A stretch of DNA of 21,087 nt from Thiotrichaceae bacterium (GCA_027030285.1 JALVFC010000521.1:1-21087), one strand, 5' to 3'; counted from the first letter of the stretch, positions 1-7,988 are shown. A program made the numbers and translations. Notes: generated by a model from the sequence alone, not told the origin.

Positions 1-824
1 AATGCCCTGAGTACAACGATCCCCAATCACGCTTTATTAATGAGCGGGCGCACGGCAATATCCAGAAAGATGGTACTTACTCAGTAGTACCGCGTATGTT
101 TGGCGGGGTATGTACGCCACAGGAGTTGCGGGCTATTGCCGATGTTGCTGAAAAATTCAATGTACCCGAAATGAAAGTCACGGGTGGTCAGCGCATTGAT
201 ATGTTTGGTATCAAGAAAGAAGACTTGCCAGCCATGTGGAAGGATCTTTCTGAGGCTGGTTTTGTTTCCGGGCATGCTTACGGTAAAGCCATGCGTACCT
301 GTAAAACCTGTGTGGGCGATACCTGGTGCCGTATGGGAACGCAGGATTCAACAGGTCTGGGTATCAAACTGGAAGAACTTACCTGGGGTTCCTGGATGCC
401 ACATAAATACAAGCTGGCGGTTTCTGGCTGTCCGCGTAACTGTGCTGAAGCAACTATCAAGGACTTTGGGGTGGTGTGTGTGGACTCTGGATATGAGATT
501 CATGTTGGCGGTAATGGTGGTATCAAGGTTCGAGTAACCGATTTTCTGGTGAAGGTCGATACCGAAGAGGAAGTGCTGGAATATTGTGGTGCGTTTAGCC
601 AGTTCTATCGTGAAGATGCACATTATCTGGAGCGTACTGCTCCCTGGATAGAGCGTGTTGGTCTGGACAAGATCAAGGCTGCCGTGCTGGATGATGAAGA
701 AAACCGCAAGGCATTGTATGAGCGCTTCCTGATTTCGCAGAAACCTGCGCAGATTGACCCTTGGAAGAAGCATGCTGAAGGTGCGGATGCGCATATGTTC
801 ACGCCTATAAAAATCAAGGCATAG
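1..824 (+). CDS. nirB: Nitrite reductase (NADH) large subunit, C-terminal part (5' end outside window)
   Basis: This is the C-terminal part of the cytoplasmic siroheme/[4Fe-4S] subunit that reduces nitrite to ammonium with electrons from NAD(P)H. The frame is open from base 3 and ends at TAG 822-824, so the FAD/NAD-binding N-terminal half is outside the window. The sequence shows the paired cysteine motifs that hold the coupled siroheme and iron-sulfur cluster: C-x5-C (TCVGDTWC, about 306-329) and C-x3-C (SGCPRNCAEA, about 423-452). The block after them (VDSGYEIHVGGNGGIKVRVTD) and the tail ERTAPWIERVGL are typical of NirB rather than of sulfite reductase CysI. nirD follows downstream after a palindromic repeat, and a nitrate reductase gene comes next, which points to assimilatory nitrate-to-ammonium reduction. 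Confidence 0.95.
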   Translation, partial: CPEYNDPQSRFINERAHGNIQKDGTYSVVPRMFGGVCTPQELRAIADVAEKFNVPEMKVTGGQRIDMFGIKKEDLPAMWKDLSEAGFVSGHAYGKAMRTCKTCVGDTWCRMGTQDSTGLGIKLEELTWGSWMPHKYKLAVSGCPRNCAEATIKDFGVVCVDSGYEIHVGGNGGIKVRVTDFLVKVDTEEEVLEYCGAFSQFYREDAHYLERTAPWIERVGLDKIKAAVLDDEENRKALYERFLISQKPAQIDPWKKHAEGADAHMFTPIKIKA

Positions 825-825
825 T

Positions 826-945
826 GTAACCGCATAGCTTGCACCCGTGTTGTTCGATTTCTGCGTAGAAAGTACTCATTTATACTTATAAGCTCCGCGT
901 TTTCGCCTTGAACTCGAACAACACGAGCACAATTTGAGCAGTTAC
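826..945. repeat. Palindromic MITE-like element, copy A, between nirB and nirD
   Basis: This 120-base non-coding unit starts one base after the nirB stop codon. Its ends form an inverted repeat: the left arm 826-857 and the reverse complement of the right arm 914-945 agree at about 24 of 32 positions, including a perfect inner CGTGTTGTTCGA. The outer ends are GTAACCGCATAG and the complement of GTAACTGCTCAA. The middle carries ACTCATTTATACTTATAAGC, which is close to the middle of copy B. I see no target-site duplication and no ORF of its own. The transcript of the nir operon would fold into a long hairpin here. Confidence 0.75.
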
Positions 946-996
946 GATGTAGTGCCTTTTAACTTGCATAACAAACAATATTCTGGAGACAAAACA

Positions 997-1314
997 ATGA
1001 GTGACTGGCTGGAAATTACCAATATTGATGAAATCCCCGTACTGGGTTCCCGTGTGGTGGAGACGGATACGGTCAACATCGCTATTTTTCGTGGTAAGGA
1101 CGATACTGTCTATGCCATTAAAGATGCATGTCCGCACAAGCAAGGCCCTTTATCACAGGGCATTATGCACGGTGATTCCGTAACCTGCCCCTTGCACAAC
1201 TGGAAAATCAGTCTGACTAGTGGAGAAGCGCTTGGCCCTGATGAAGGCTGTACCAATGTGTACGAAACCAGGGTTGAAGATGGCAAGGTTTTTTTACGTA
1301 ATCAGGCTTCATAG
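997..1314 (+). CDS. nirD: Nitrite reductase (NADH) small subunit, Rieske-type [2Fe-2S] protein
   Basis: This 105-residue protein is the small partner of NirB in assimilatory NADH-nitrite reductase. The Rieske-like ligands are C45-x-H47 (ACPHKQGPLS) and C64-x2-H67 (TCPLHNWK). Here both histidines are present, as in many bacterial NirD proteins, whereas E. coli NirD lacks the ligands. The start chosen is ATG 997, with a GGAGA ribosome-binding site at 985-989. An in-frame start at 934 would place 21 extra residues inside the right arm of the palindromic element and has no Shine-Dalgarno sequence. The gene ends 16 bases before the nitrate reductase gene, so the two are probably co-transcribed. 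Confidence 0.93.
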   Translation: MSDWLEITNIDEIPVLGSRVVETDTVNIAIFRGKDDTVYAIKDACPHKQGPLSQGIMHGDSVTCPLHNWKISLTSGEALGPDEGCTNVYETRVEDGKVFLRNQAS

Positions 1315-1330
1315 GCGGGGCAGATAGATA

Positions 1331-3535
1331 ATGTTATTTGGTCGAGGCAAAAAAAATCCGATAAAAATTGCTGATAAAAAAGTCAAGGAATGGAAGTATG
1401 CCACTTGTGGCTACTGTTCTACTGGCTGCTCTATTGAAGTTGGCTTGAACAGCGAAGGCAAGGCAGTATCCTCCCGTGGTGTCGGTAGTGCGGATGTTAA
1501 TCGTGGCAAACTTTGTCTGAAAGGGCTTTTTGAGCATGAACTGTTCGACTCTGCCGGACGTGGTAGTGAGCCCAAAATACGGGATTCGTTCCATGATGAA
1601 TGGCGGGTGACTGACTGGGATACGGCGCTGGATCGCACCTACTCGGAAATCCGCAGAATTCAGGAAAAGTATGGGCGGGACTCTGTTGCGGTTATTTCAA
1701 CCGGGCAAATGCTGACTGAAGAGTTTTATACACTCGGCAAACTAACCCGTGGTCTGATCGGCACCAACAACTACGATGGTAATACGACTTTATGTATGGC
1801 ATCGGCAGTCTCCGGCTACAAGCGTTCTTTTGGTTCTGATGGCCCACCGGGTTGTTATGAGGACTTTGAGCATACCGATATGCTGATTGCCTGGGGTTCC
1901 AACCTGCCGGAGCAACATCCCATTATCTACTGGCGCATGAAAGAGGCGCAGGAGAAAAAAGGTTTTCCGCTGGTTGTGGTTGATCCTCGCGTGACGATGT
2001 TGGCACAAAATGCTGATCGCCACCTGACTATTACCCCTGGTACGGATGTGGTGCTGATGAATGCCATGATGCACGTCATTCTGGATGAAGGTCTGGAAGA
2101 TCGTCGCTATATCGAGGCGAATACCAATGGTATTGAAGAACTGGAAGCCGAAGTTGCCAAATATGACCCGAAAATGGCACAGAAAATTTGCGGTATTGAT
2201 GAAGACACGATTCGCATTATAGCCCGCCAGTTTGCCAAAGCTGATGCTGCCATGCAGATCTGGACTATGGGTATTAACCAGAGCACACATGGCTCGGATG
2301 GTGTTGTCGGTATCAATAATCTGGCATTGCTAACAGGCAATATTGGCAAACCTGGTGGTACCAGCTTGTCCATTACCGGGCAGTGTAATGCTATGGGAAC
2401 ACGTGAATGGTCATCCTGTTCTGGCTTGCCCAATCATCGCTATCTGGAAAATGAACAGGATCGCATCGACATTGCCAAATTCTGGAATGTAGATGTTGAT
2501 TTTTTCCCAACTGCCAGAGGCATGTTCCAGACCGATATCTATCAGGCAATGGAGCTGGGGCAAATCAAGGGTTTGTGGCTGATTGCAACCAACCCGCTAA
2601 GCTCACTGCCCAATACAGCCAGAATCCGCAAGGCGATGGAGCAACTGGAGTTCTGCGCGGTACAGGACTGCTATGAAGATACCGAAAGTGCGCAGTATGC
2701 TCACGTCTATTTGCCAGCAGGTACCTGGGCGGAAAAAGAAGGTGTCATGACCAATACCGAAAGACGAATCAATCTCGTCAAACCCATTGTAAAACCGCAT
2801 GGCAACTCCAAACCGGATTTGTGGATTTTTAACCGTATGGCAGAGCGTTTTAATACTGAGGGCAAGGTCAATTTTCCGGAAAAGGCAGCAGATATTTTTC
2901 TGGAAATGGGTGAATTATCCAAAGGTCGTTTATCCGATAACTCAGGCATGACGCATGAACTAATCGAGAAATACAGGGGTATCCAGTGGCCCTATACCAA
3001 GGAGCAGGCAGAGCGTGGTGAGGTACCACCCAAAGGTGGCGTGCGGCTATACACCGAGGATGCGACTTTCCGCTACCCTGATGGCAAGGCAAAACTTATC
3101 CCGTTGCCCTTTATTGACAATAATGAAGTACCCGATGAGAAATTTCCCTACTGGCTTAATACCGGGCGGCTGATCGAACATTGGCATGGGCGCACCAAGA
3201 CAGGCAAGCTCAGTAACAACAACAAATATAGCCCCATTCCCTTTGCAGAAATGAATCCCGATGCAGCCAAAGAGCTGGGTGTTCTGTCTGGAGACTATAT
3301 TCGGCTGGTGTCGCGACGCTCTGATGCCATCGTCATGGCGCAACTGACACATCGTGTTCCCAAAAACATGGTGTTTGTGCCGTTTCATTTTCACGACTGT
3401 GTGAATCGCCTGACGCTTGGTTTACTGGATCCGCATTCGCGGCAGCCGGCTTATAAACAGTCTGCTGTGCGTATTGAGCGGATAGAGGATCAGCAGGAAG
3501 CGGCTCGGTTGAGTATGGAGATGCGGAAGTTCTAG
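1331..3535 (+). CDS. nasA: Molybdopterin nitrate reductase, NarB/NasA type (assimilatory catalytic subunit)
   Basis: This 734-residue protein belongs to the bis-MGD molybdenum oxidoreductases and probably reduces nitrate to nitrite in the cytoplasm. Near the N-terminus C26-x2-C29-x3-C33 and C62 (GKLCLKG) hold one [4Fe-4S] cluster. C155 in NTTLCMASAVSGYK sits where NapA/NarB enzymes place the molybdenum ligand, followed by the family-typical FGSDGPPGCYED. The C-terminal part (about 600-725) is the MGD-binding barrel domain. There is no twin-arginine signal, so it should stay in the cytoplasm. Its length matches cyanobacterial NarB. It lacks the extra C-terminal [2Fe-2S] domain of Klebsiella-type NasA. 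The neighbours nirBD upstream and a DmsBC-like fusion downstream support nitrate assimilation with an unusual electron donor. Formate dehydrogenase is less likely, because the molybdenum ligand is cysteine in a nitrate-reductase context. Confidence 0.85.
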   Translation: MLFGRGKKNPIKIADKKVKEWKYATCGYCSTGCSIEVGLNSEGKAVSSRGVGSADVNRGKLCLKGLFEHELFDSAGRGSEPKIRDSFHDEWRVTDWDTALDRTYSEIRRIQEKYGRDSVAVISTGQMLTEEFYTLGKLTRGLIGTNNYDGNTTLCMASAVSGYKRSFGSDGPPGCYEDFEHTDMLIAWGSNLPEQHPIIYWRMKEAQEKKGFPLVVVDPRVTMLAQNADRHLTITPGTDVVLMNAMMHVILDEGLEDRRYIEANTNGIEELEAEVAKYDPKMAQKICGIDEDTIRIIARQFAKADAAMQIWTMGINQSTHGSDGVVGINNLALLTGNIGKPGGTSLSITGQCNAMGTREWSSCSGLPNHRYLENEQDRIDIAKFWNVDVDFFPTARGMFQTDIYQAMELGQIKGLWLIATNPLSSLPNTARIRKAMEQLEFCAVQDCYEDTESAQYAHVYLPAGTWAEKEGVMTNTERRINLVKPIVKPHGNSKPDLWIFNRMAERFNTEGKVNFPEKAADIFLEMGELSKGRLSDNSGMTHELIEKYRGIQWPYTKEQAERGEVPPKGGVRLYTEDATFRYPDGKAKLIPLPFIDNNEVPDEKFPYWLNTGRLIEHWHGRTKTGKLSNNNKYSPIPFAEMNPDAAKELGVLSGDYIRLVSRRSDAIVMAQLTHRVPKNMVFVPFHFHDCVNRLTLGLLDPHSRQPAYKQSAVRIERIEDQQEAARLSMEMRKF

Positions 3536-3549
3536 TGTAGCTTTTTGTC

Positions 3550-3710
3550 TCCCCCCCTCCCCCCGGAGGGGAGGGGGGACTGATTCGGAGCTTTGGCTAC
3601 TGGAAGTGAGGAATTTGATTAATGTAGTAATGGTTAAATTCAGAACAAAATTTACTAATCCCCCATAAAATCCCCTCTCCCCTTCGGGGGGAGGGCCAGG
3701 GAGGGGGGGA
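3550..3710. repeat. C/G-rich palindromic element with inverted ends (MITE/REP-like)
   Basis: The left end (from 3550, TCCCCCCCTCC) and the reverse complement of the right end (ending at 3710) align over roughly 30-40 bases with one insertion. Each end is itself a hairpin: CCTCCCC/GGGGAGG at 3556-3575 and CTCCCC-TTCG-GGGGAG at about 3676-3693. The 100 bases between are AT-rich and non-coding. It fills the spacer between the nitrate reductase gene and its electron-transfer partner. C/G-rich dispersed repeats of this general look are common between bacterial genes. It may act as a partial terminator or an RNA-processing site. Confidence 0.65.
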
Positions 3711-3741
3711 ATAAAAGCAAACCAAACAACCAAGAGAAACT

Positions 3742-5640
3742 ATGATTCAAGTAAGACAAGACGAACCCAAATATGCTTTTCTGCAAGACAAGGACAGCAA
3801 GCCTGTCAACCGCTACGGGAAGCCAATAGACTTGCAAGATCCAAAACAGGCGGAGCCTCTGAAGGTCAATGATGAGCCTACACCGGCAAAAAACCCCAAC
3901 CGCTACAAGCAGCACGGGTTTTATTTCACGGCGGATAACTGTATTGCCTGTCATGCCTGTGAAGCCGCCTGTAGCGAGAAAAATGACAACCCGGGGCATA
4001 TTGCCTTTCGCTCCGTTGGTTTCGTTGAAGGTGGCACTTATCCGGATTATCGTCGTATCAATATCTCCATGGCATGTAACCATTGTGATGATCCTGTCTG
4101 CTTGAAAGGTTGTCCCACTCGTGCCTATACCAAATATGCTGAATACGGGGCGGTTATACAGGATCCAGATATCTGTTTTGGCTGTGGCTACTGCACCTGG
4201 GTTTGCCCTTATAATGCACCCCAACTGGATCCGGTAAAGGGTCAGGTTACGAAGTGCAATATGTGCGTAGATCGTCTGGAAGTCGGGCTTAAACCGGCTT
4301 GTGTATCTGCCTGTCTGGGCAAGGCACTGGAGTTTGGTGTGATTGAAAACACACCGGAAGGGCGCGAGCAACTGCAAACAGAGATTCCGGGCTTCCCTGA
4401 TACCTCCATCACACATCCCAATATCCGCTTTCAGCAGACTAAAACGCTAAATCGTGATATGCGCCGCGTAGACTCAACACCGCTCAAATATCACAAGGAT
4501 GATACCGTAGGAAAATACGTTCCCACACTGGATCCGAAGCATGGTAAAAACAAAAAATGGGGGCTAAAAACCTTGTTGGCATCCCATGAAAATGCTCATG
4601 TTATTTTCACGCTGACATCGCAAGCGGTCATGGGAGCCTTTATGTTGCTGCTCATCGCTGGTTCATTATTCAAACTACCTGCCATCACAGCCGTACAATC
4701 ATCCTCAGCATTTGTCCCTTTACTGGTCACGATGTTCATTCTCATGGGCGCAGGGCTGTATAAGCTCAATATGCACCTGGGCAAGCCACACCGTTTTTAT
4801 CGTGGCTTTAACAACTTGCGTCATTCTCCGCTAAGTCGTGAAATTGCAGGCGTAAGCGCCTTTTTTGCAGGTTTGGGGGGCTATACCTTATTGTCATTTT
4901 TCAATAGCAATAGCCTTGTTAATGTTCTGTCAGGGCTGGTAGCCTTGCTCGCGCTTGCTGGTTTTGTGGCTGGTTCTTACTATATGTACAAGCTTTATCG
5001 CATCAAGGCACGACCGTTCTGGAATCACTGGCAGACAGCGACAACTTTTTATGGCTCCATGCTGAGTCTGGGCGGTTTGTTAATCGCAGTTGTCAGCGCT
5101 TTATTTAGCGACGATGTTCAAGCCATGATTCCGTTTTTGTCTGCGGTTATCGTCAGCGGTTTAATCATTGAAGCTATTGGGCTCTTTTTCCATAGGCGTT
5201 ATCTCAAATCTGGCACAGGAGAAGGTCAGGCAGCACACTACGAACAAACCACAACTTTTGGCAAAACCTACGGGTTAAGAAATCTCCTCCTGGCGATCAA
5301 TATTTTGGCTTTTGGTGTCATCAGCTTTACGGGGTTGTCAGGAATAGGCGGCATGATTATTGGTCTGTTGCTGGCATTGTCACTAGTAGTTACGGCTTAC
5401 CTGGGACGCATTATTTTTTATGCACTGGTCATTCCAACCACCATGCCGGGAGCCTTCTTCTGGAAAAACAAAGGTTTTGTTGAGCATGCACGGCAAACAG
5501 GGCTGGCGAATATGCCACAATTAGGTGTGGTATATGAAAGGCATCATAAATTTGATGTCAAAGAGCTTATACAGACCATCAGGGAAAACACCCTGGTGGA
5601 TATGGTAGCTCATGCAAAAAATGTCCTGACAGGGAAATAG
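3742..5640 (+). CDS. Fused DmsB-like four-cluster ferredoxin and DmsC-like membrane anchor
   Basis: This 632-residue protein joins two subunits that are separate in E. coli DMSO reductase. Residues about 58-200 carry sixteen cysteines in four ferredoxin motifs (C67/70/73/77, C112/115/120/124, C145/148/151/155, C172/175/187/191), enough for four [4Fe-4S] clusters. Residues about 280-600 hold some eight hydrophobic segments with DmsC-type landmarks such as SREIAGVSAFF and YLGRIIFYALVIPTTMPGAF. By family knowledge DmsC takes electrons from menaquinol and DmsB passes them to the molybdenum subunit. The inferred role here is to feed the upstream nitrate reductase from the quinone pool. The start ATG 3742 follows an AGAGA site. 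No Tat signal is seen, so the clusters face the cytoplasm. A role with another, distant enzyme cannot be excluded. Confidence 0.85.
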   Translation: MIQVRQDEPKYAFLQDKDSKPVNRYGKPIDLQDPKQAEPLKVNDEPTPAKNPNRYKQHGFYFTADNCIACHACEAACSEKNDNPGHIAFRSVGFVEGGTYPDYRRINISMACNHCDDPVCLKGCPTRAYTKYAEYGAVIQDPDICFGCGYCTWVCPYNAPQLDPVKGQVTKCNMCVDRLEVGLKPACVSACLGKALEFGVIENTPEGREQLQTEIPGFPDTSITHPNIRFQQTKTLNRDMRRVDSTPLKYHKDDTVGKYVPTLDPKHGKNKKWGLKTLLASHENAHVIFTLTSQAVMGAFMLLLIAGSLFKLPAITAVQSSSAFVPLLVTMFILMGAGLYKLNMHLGKPHRFYRGFNNLRHSPLSREIAGVSAFFAGLGGYTLLSFFNSNSLVNVLSGLVALLALAGFVAGSYYMYKLYRIKARPFWNHWQTATTFYGSMLSLGGLLIAVVSALFSDDVQAMIPFLSAVIVSGLIIEAIGLFFHRRYLKSGTGEGQAAHYEQTTTFGKTYGLRNLLLAINILAFGVISFTGLSGIGGMIIGLLLALSLVVTAYLGRIIFYALVIPTTMPGAFFWKNKGFVEHARQTGLANMPQLGVVYERHHKFDVKELIQTIRENTLVDMVAHAKNVLTGK

Positions 5641-5726
5641 CATACAACGCCTATCACCACTTTCTTGTTATGCAGCGAGCTTTGCATTATCGTTATACAT
5701 TAAGTTAATTTCTAAAATAAATAACT

Positions 5727-6911
5727 ATGCAAAACCATTATCCCCCCCCTCTCAGCAAGTCTGTTATTGTTGCCTGCGCTTTATTTTCCTGCGTTGGCTC
5801 ATCCGCTTATGCGGCAAAAGAGGCAGATTGGGATAAAGATGGCTTAAGTGACAAACTGGAGCAACAAATCGGTTCAGAAATGTATCTGGCAGATACCGAT
5901 GGAGATGGCATTGATGACAAGACAGAATTTGGTAATGGTAAATCGCCAAGAGACAGTGACAAGGATGGGCGAATAGATATTCTCGATCTTGATGATGATG
6001 GTGATGGCATACCCAGTGTCGTTGAAGGCAAGTCTGATGTAGACAAGGACGGTAAGGCAAACTATCTGGACACAGATTCAGATGGAGACGCACTGGCTGA
6101 CGGCTTTGAAGTGCGTCTTGCCGGCAAAGACACGGATGAAGACGGCGTTGACGACCTGTTTGATGTTGATATTACCAAAGGCGTTGACGAAAATGGTGAT
6201 GGTATAGATGACAATATTACGCTAGTCGATTCCAATCAAAACGGCATTCCTGATATCACCGATAAAGCCAGCACCTATCCACATATCAAGAAACGTACAG
6301 AAAACAAGTCAGCTCAGGAGCTAAAGGCCAAACTGGCAAAACAGGCAGAAGAAAAACAGGCAAAGAAGGAGAAAGCACAAAAGGCAAAAGAAAAGTTGGA
6401 AAACCAGGCGAAATCCGTTAAACCTGTCGTTGTAACTGCTGTCCCACTGCCAGTTCCAAAAAAGACCGAGCCCAGATATACCGAAAAGACTACAAAGGAC
6501 AATACGTCAGCTGCTTATGGTGGCTCTGGATATTTTTACTGTGCCAACACAGGCAAGATTGTTTCGGGAATCAAAGGCTTTATGATGACCCCACCAGGCA
6601 AGGTAAAACTAATCCGTGATGCCAGCTCTGGCGACTACAAATGGACAGCGGATGAACCCGGTATCTACGCCATGCAGTTTCAGATACCTGCAGGAATGTC
6701 GATTGTACGAGGTCTTGCCAAAGGCAGACGAATCGTAAAAGGCGGTGATCCTGACCCTCTGGTTCTGGGAGGCAGCGAAAACCCCGGCAAGAAAGGGTAT
6801 CTCATGAAGCCACCTGGAGATGCTTCCTGGTACACCTCCTTTGAAGTAAAAGACGATGCACCATATATCATCAATAATAATATTCCTCTGGCAGGCTCAA
6901 TGTGTAAATAA
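5727..6911 (+). CDS. Secreted thrombospondin type 3 repeat protein, function unknown
   Basis: This 394-residue protein is probably exported. A hydrophobic signal peptide ends near SSAYA-A (residues 29/30). Residues about 33-178 contain at least eight acidic calcium-binding repeats of the type DTDGDGIDD. Residues about 190-232 are rich in K, E, A and Q and probably form a helical or coiled stalk, followed by a proline-rich linker (233-250). The C-terminal part (265-394) is a compact domain I do not recognise. Its only two cysteines, C272 and C393, lie at its ends and could form a disulfide. ATG 5727 is the only in-frame start between a stop at 5718 and residue 52, but no good ribosome-binding site precedes it. 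An eight-C run (5742-5749) lies in codons 6-8. It is probably a surface or periplasmic protein; its target is unknown. Confidence 0.8.
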   Translation: MQNHYPPPLSKSVIVACALFSCVGSSAYAAKEADWDKDGLSDKLEQQIGSEMYLADTDGDGIDDKTEFGNGKSPRDSDKDGRIDILDLDDDGDGIPSVVEGKSDVDKDGKANYLDTDSDGDALADGFEVRLAGKDTDEDGVDDLFDVDITKGVDENGDGIDDNITLVDSNQNGIPDITDKASTYPHIKKRTENKSAQELKAKLAKQAEEKQAKKEKAQKAKEKLENQAKSVKPVVVTAVPLPVPKKTEPRYTEKTTKDNTSAAYGGSGYFYCANTGKIVSGIKGFMMTPPGKVKLIRDASSGDYKWTADEPGIYAMQFQIPAGMSIVRGLAKGRRIVKGGDPDPLVLGGSENPGKKGYLMKPPGDASWYTSFEVKDDAPYIINNNIPLAGSMCK

Positions 6912-6980
6912 TTCCAGATATTCAATACAGGCATACTGTAATGGTTATTTCTTGACGTGGATTTCCAAAAAAGCTTCAAT

Positions 6981-7006
6981 GTGTATATGTTAATTAATTT
7001 ATACAC
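6981..7006. promoter_or_regulatory. Perfect inverted repeat, possible operator
   Basis: GTGTATA (6981-6987) and TATACAC (7000-7006) are perfect complements separated by 12 AT-rich bases. It lies in the 296-base spacer between the thrombospondin-repeat gene and rlmB. A dyad of this size could bind a dimeric regulator. It could also be a weak hairpin after the upstream gene, but no U-tract follows. No partner regulator gene is seen nearby. Confidence 0.3.
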
Positions 7007-7028
7007 ACAGGCTTGTTATTGATTTGTT

Positions 7029-7051
7029 GTGTGCCTCCTTCGTCGGCACAC
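7029..7051. repeat. Small GTGTGCC hairpin repeat
   Basis: GTGTGCC (7029-7035) pairs with GGCACAC (7045-7051) around a nine-base loop, followed by CCTACGG. Short hairpins of this type ending in a CCCTACG motif are scattered between genes in many proteobacteria. No coding or regulatory role is visible. Confidence 0.4.
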
Positions 7052-7151
7052 CCTACGGAAGAGTACTTGCACAGTCTCTTTAGCTCAATTCCAGTTAGTA
7101 TTTCTTGTGAGTAACTAACTTACCACTTTCAAAAAAGCAGGTATGATCCGT

Positions 7152-7185
7152 GAAAAAACTATGTTAAAACAGGGGTAGTTTTTTC
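7152..7185. terminator. A/T-stemmed hairpin upstream of rlmB, possible bidirectional terminator
   Basis: GAAAAAACTA (7152-7161) and TAGTTTTTTC (7176-7185) are perfect complements with a 14-base loop. The arms give a run of U on either strand, which would suit a terminator read in both directions. It lies 22 bases before the rlmB start codon, so it might also act as a leader structure of rlmB. Confidence 0.4.
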
Positions 7186-7207
7186 GGTTACTTACATTAC
7201 AGCTTCC

Positions 7208-7969
7208 ATGACAGCTTCATCCCACAAATCTACCACTACGACTATTCACGGTATTCATGCTGTGCAGACTGCGCTTGAAAATGATGCGGTTAATATTCTG
7301 CAAGTGTGGGCTAATATGCAGCATTCGCATAAACGTCTGAATGATATTTTTACGCTGGCGCGCAAGGCGGGTATCAAGGTTCAGGCTGTGGATGCTGAGC
7401 AGTTGCATAAGTTATCAAAAACCCATAAACATCAAAATATTGTGGCACGTTATCAGATGCCGCAGACTTTGTCTGAAGCGGATCTTGAAGACTTGCTGGT
7501 GACGCTACAGGAGCCTGCTTTGTTGCTGGTTCTTGATGGTGTGACTGATCCGCATAATCTGGGTGCCTGCTTGCGTACGGCTGAGGCTGCGGGGGTTCAT
7601 GCGGTGATTATTCCGAAAGACAAGTCGGTTGGCTTGACTCCGACTGTGCGCAAGGTTGCTTCGGGGGCTGCTGAGTTGGTGCCGTTGATTCAGGTTACGA
7701 ATTTGTCACGTACTTTAGAATCGCTGAAAGCGGCGGGTGTCTGGGTGATGGGAACCAGTGATAAGGCGAGTAGTGATGTTTTTGCTCAGGATTTTACTTT
7801 GCCAATGGCGTTGGTGATGGGGGCTGAGGGTACTGGTATTCGTCGTCTTACCGAGAAACAGTGTGATTTTTTGTTACGCTTGCCGATGGCTGGAAAAATT
7901 TCCAGTTTGAACATTTCGGTTGCGACTGGAATTTGTCTTTATGAGGCGGTTCGGCAAAGAACAGCTTAG
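7208..7969 (+). CDS. rlmB: 23S rRNA (guanosine-2'-O-)-methyltransferase RlmB
   Basis: This 253-residue SPOUT-class (TrmH family) enzyme methylates G2251 of 23S rRNA using S-adenosylmethionine. The N-terminal part (residues 12-85) is the small RNA-binding domain beginning IHGIHAVQTAL. The catalytic part shows the three knot motifs: DPHNLGACLRTAEAAG (114-129, with N117 and catalytic R123), ALVMGAEGTGIR (201-212, with E207) and the PM-G-SSLNISVA block (226-239). The length is close to that of E. coli RlmB (243). The closely related TrmH type is less likely because of the N-terminal domain. The gene ends 19 bases before the first GTPase gene, so they may share a transcript. The rnr gene that often accompanies rlmB is not present. 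Confidence 0.92.
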   Translation: MTASSHKSTTTTIHGIHAVQTALENDAVNILQVWANMQHSHKRLNDIFTLARKAGIKVQAVDAEQLHKLSKTHKHQNIVARYQMPQTLSEADLEDLLVTLQEPALLLVLDGVTDPHNLGACLRTAEAAGVHAVIIPKDKSVGLTPTVRKVASGAAELVPLIQVTNLSRTLESLKAAGVWVMGTSDKASSDVFAQDFTLPMALVMGAEGTGIRRLTEKQCDFLLRLPMAGKISSLNISVATGICLYEAVRQRTA

Positions 7970-7988
7970 AAGGAAACAAAATATAAGC

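Noticed and set aside
348..794. Open frame of 148 codons on the minus strand inside nirB
   Set aside because: It is antisense to a clearly conserved coding region, shows no known motif and has no ribosome-binding site.
934..996. Upstream extension of nirD by 21 codons
   Set aside because: It would lie partly in the palindromic element and has no ribosome-binding site, while ATG 997 has GGAGA.
1790..2290. Open frame of 166 codons on the minus strand inside the nitrate reductase gene
   Set aside because: Histidine- and isoleucine-rich translation typical of a shadow frame; the plus-strand gene is well supported.
3655..4416. Open frame of 253 codons on the minus strand over the start of the DmsBC-like gene
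   Set aside because: It crosses the C/G-rich repeat and the ferredoxin-coding part, and its translation resembles no family.
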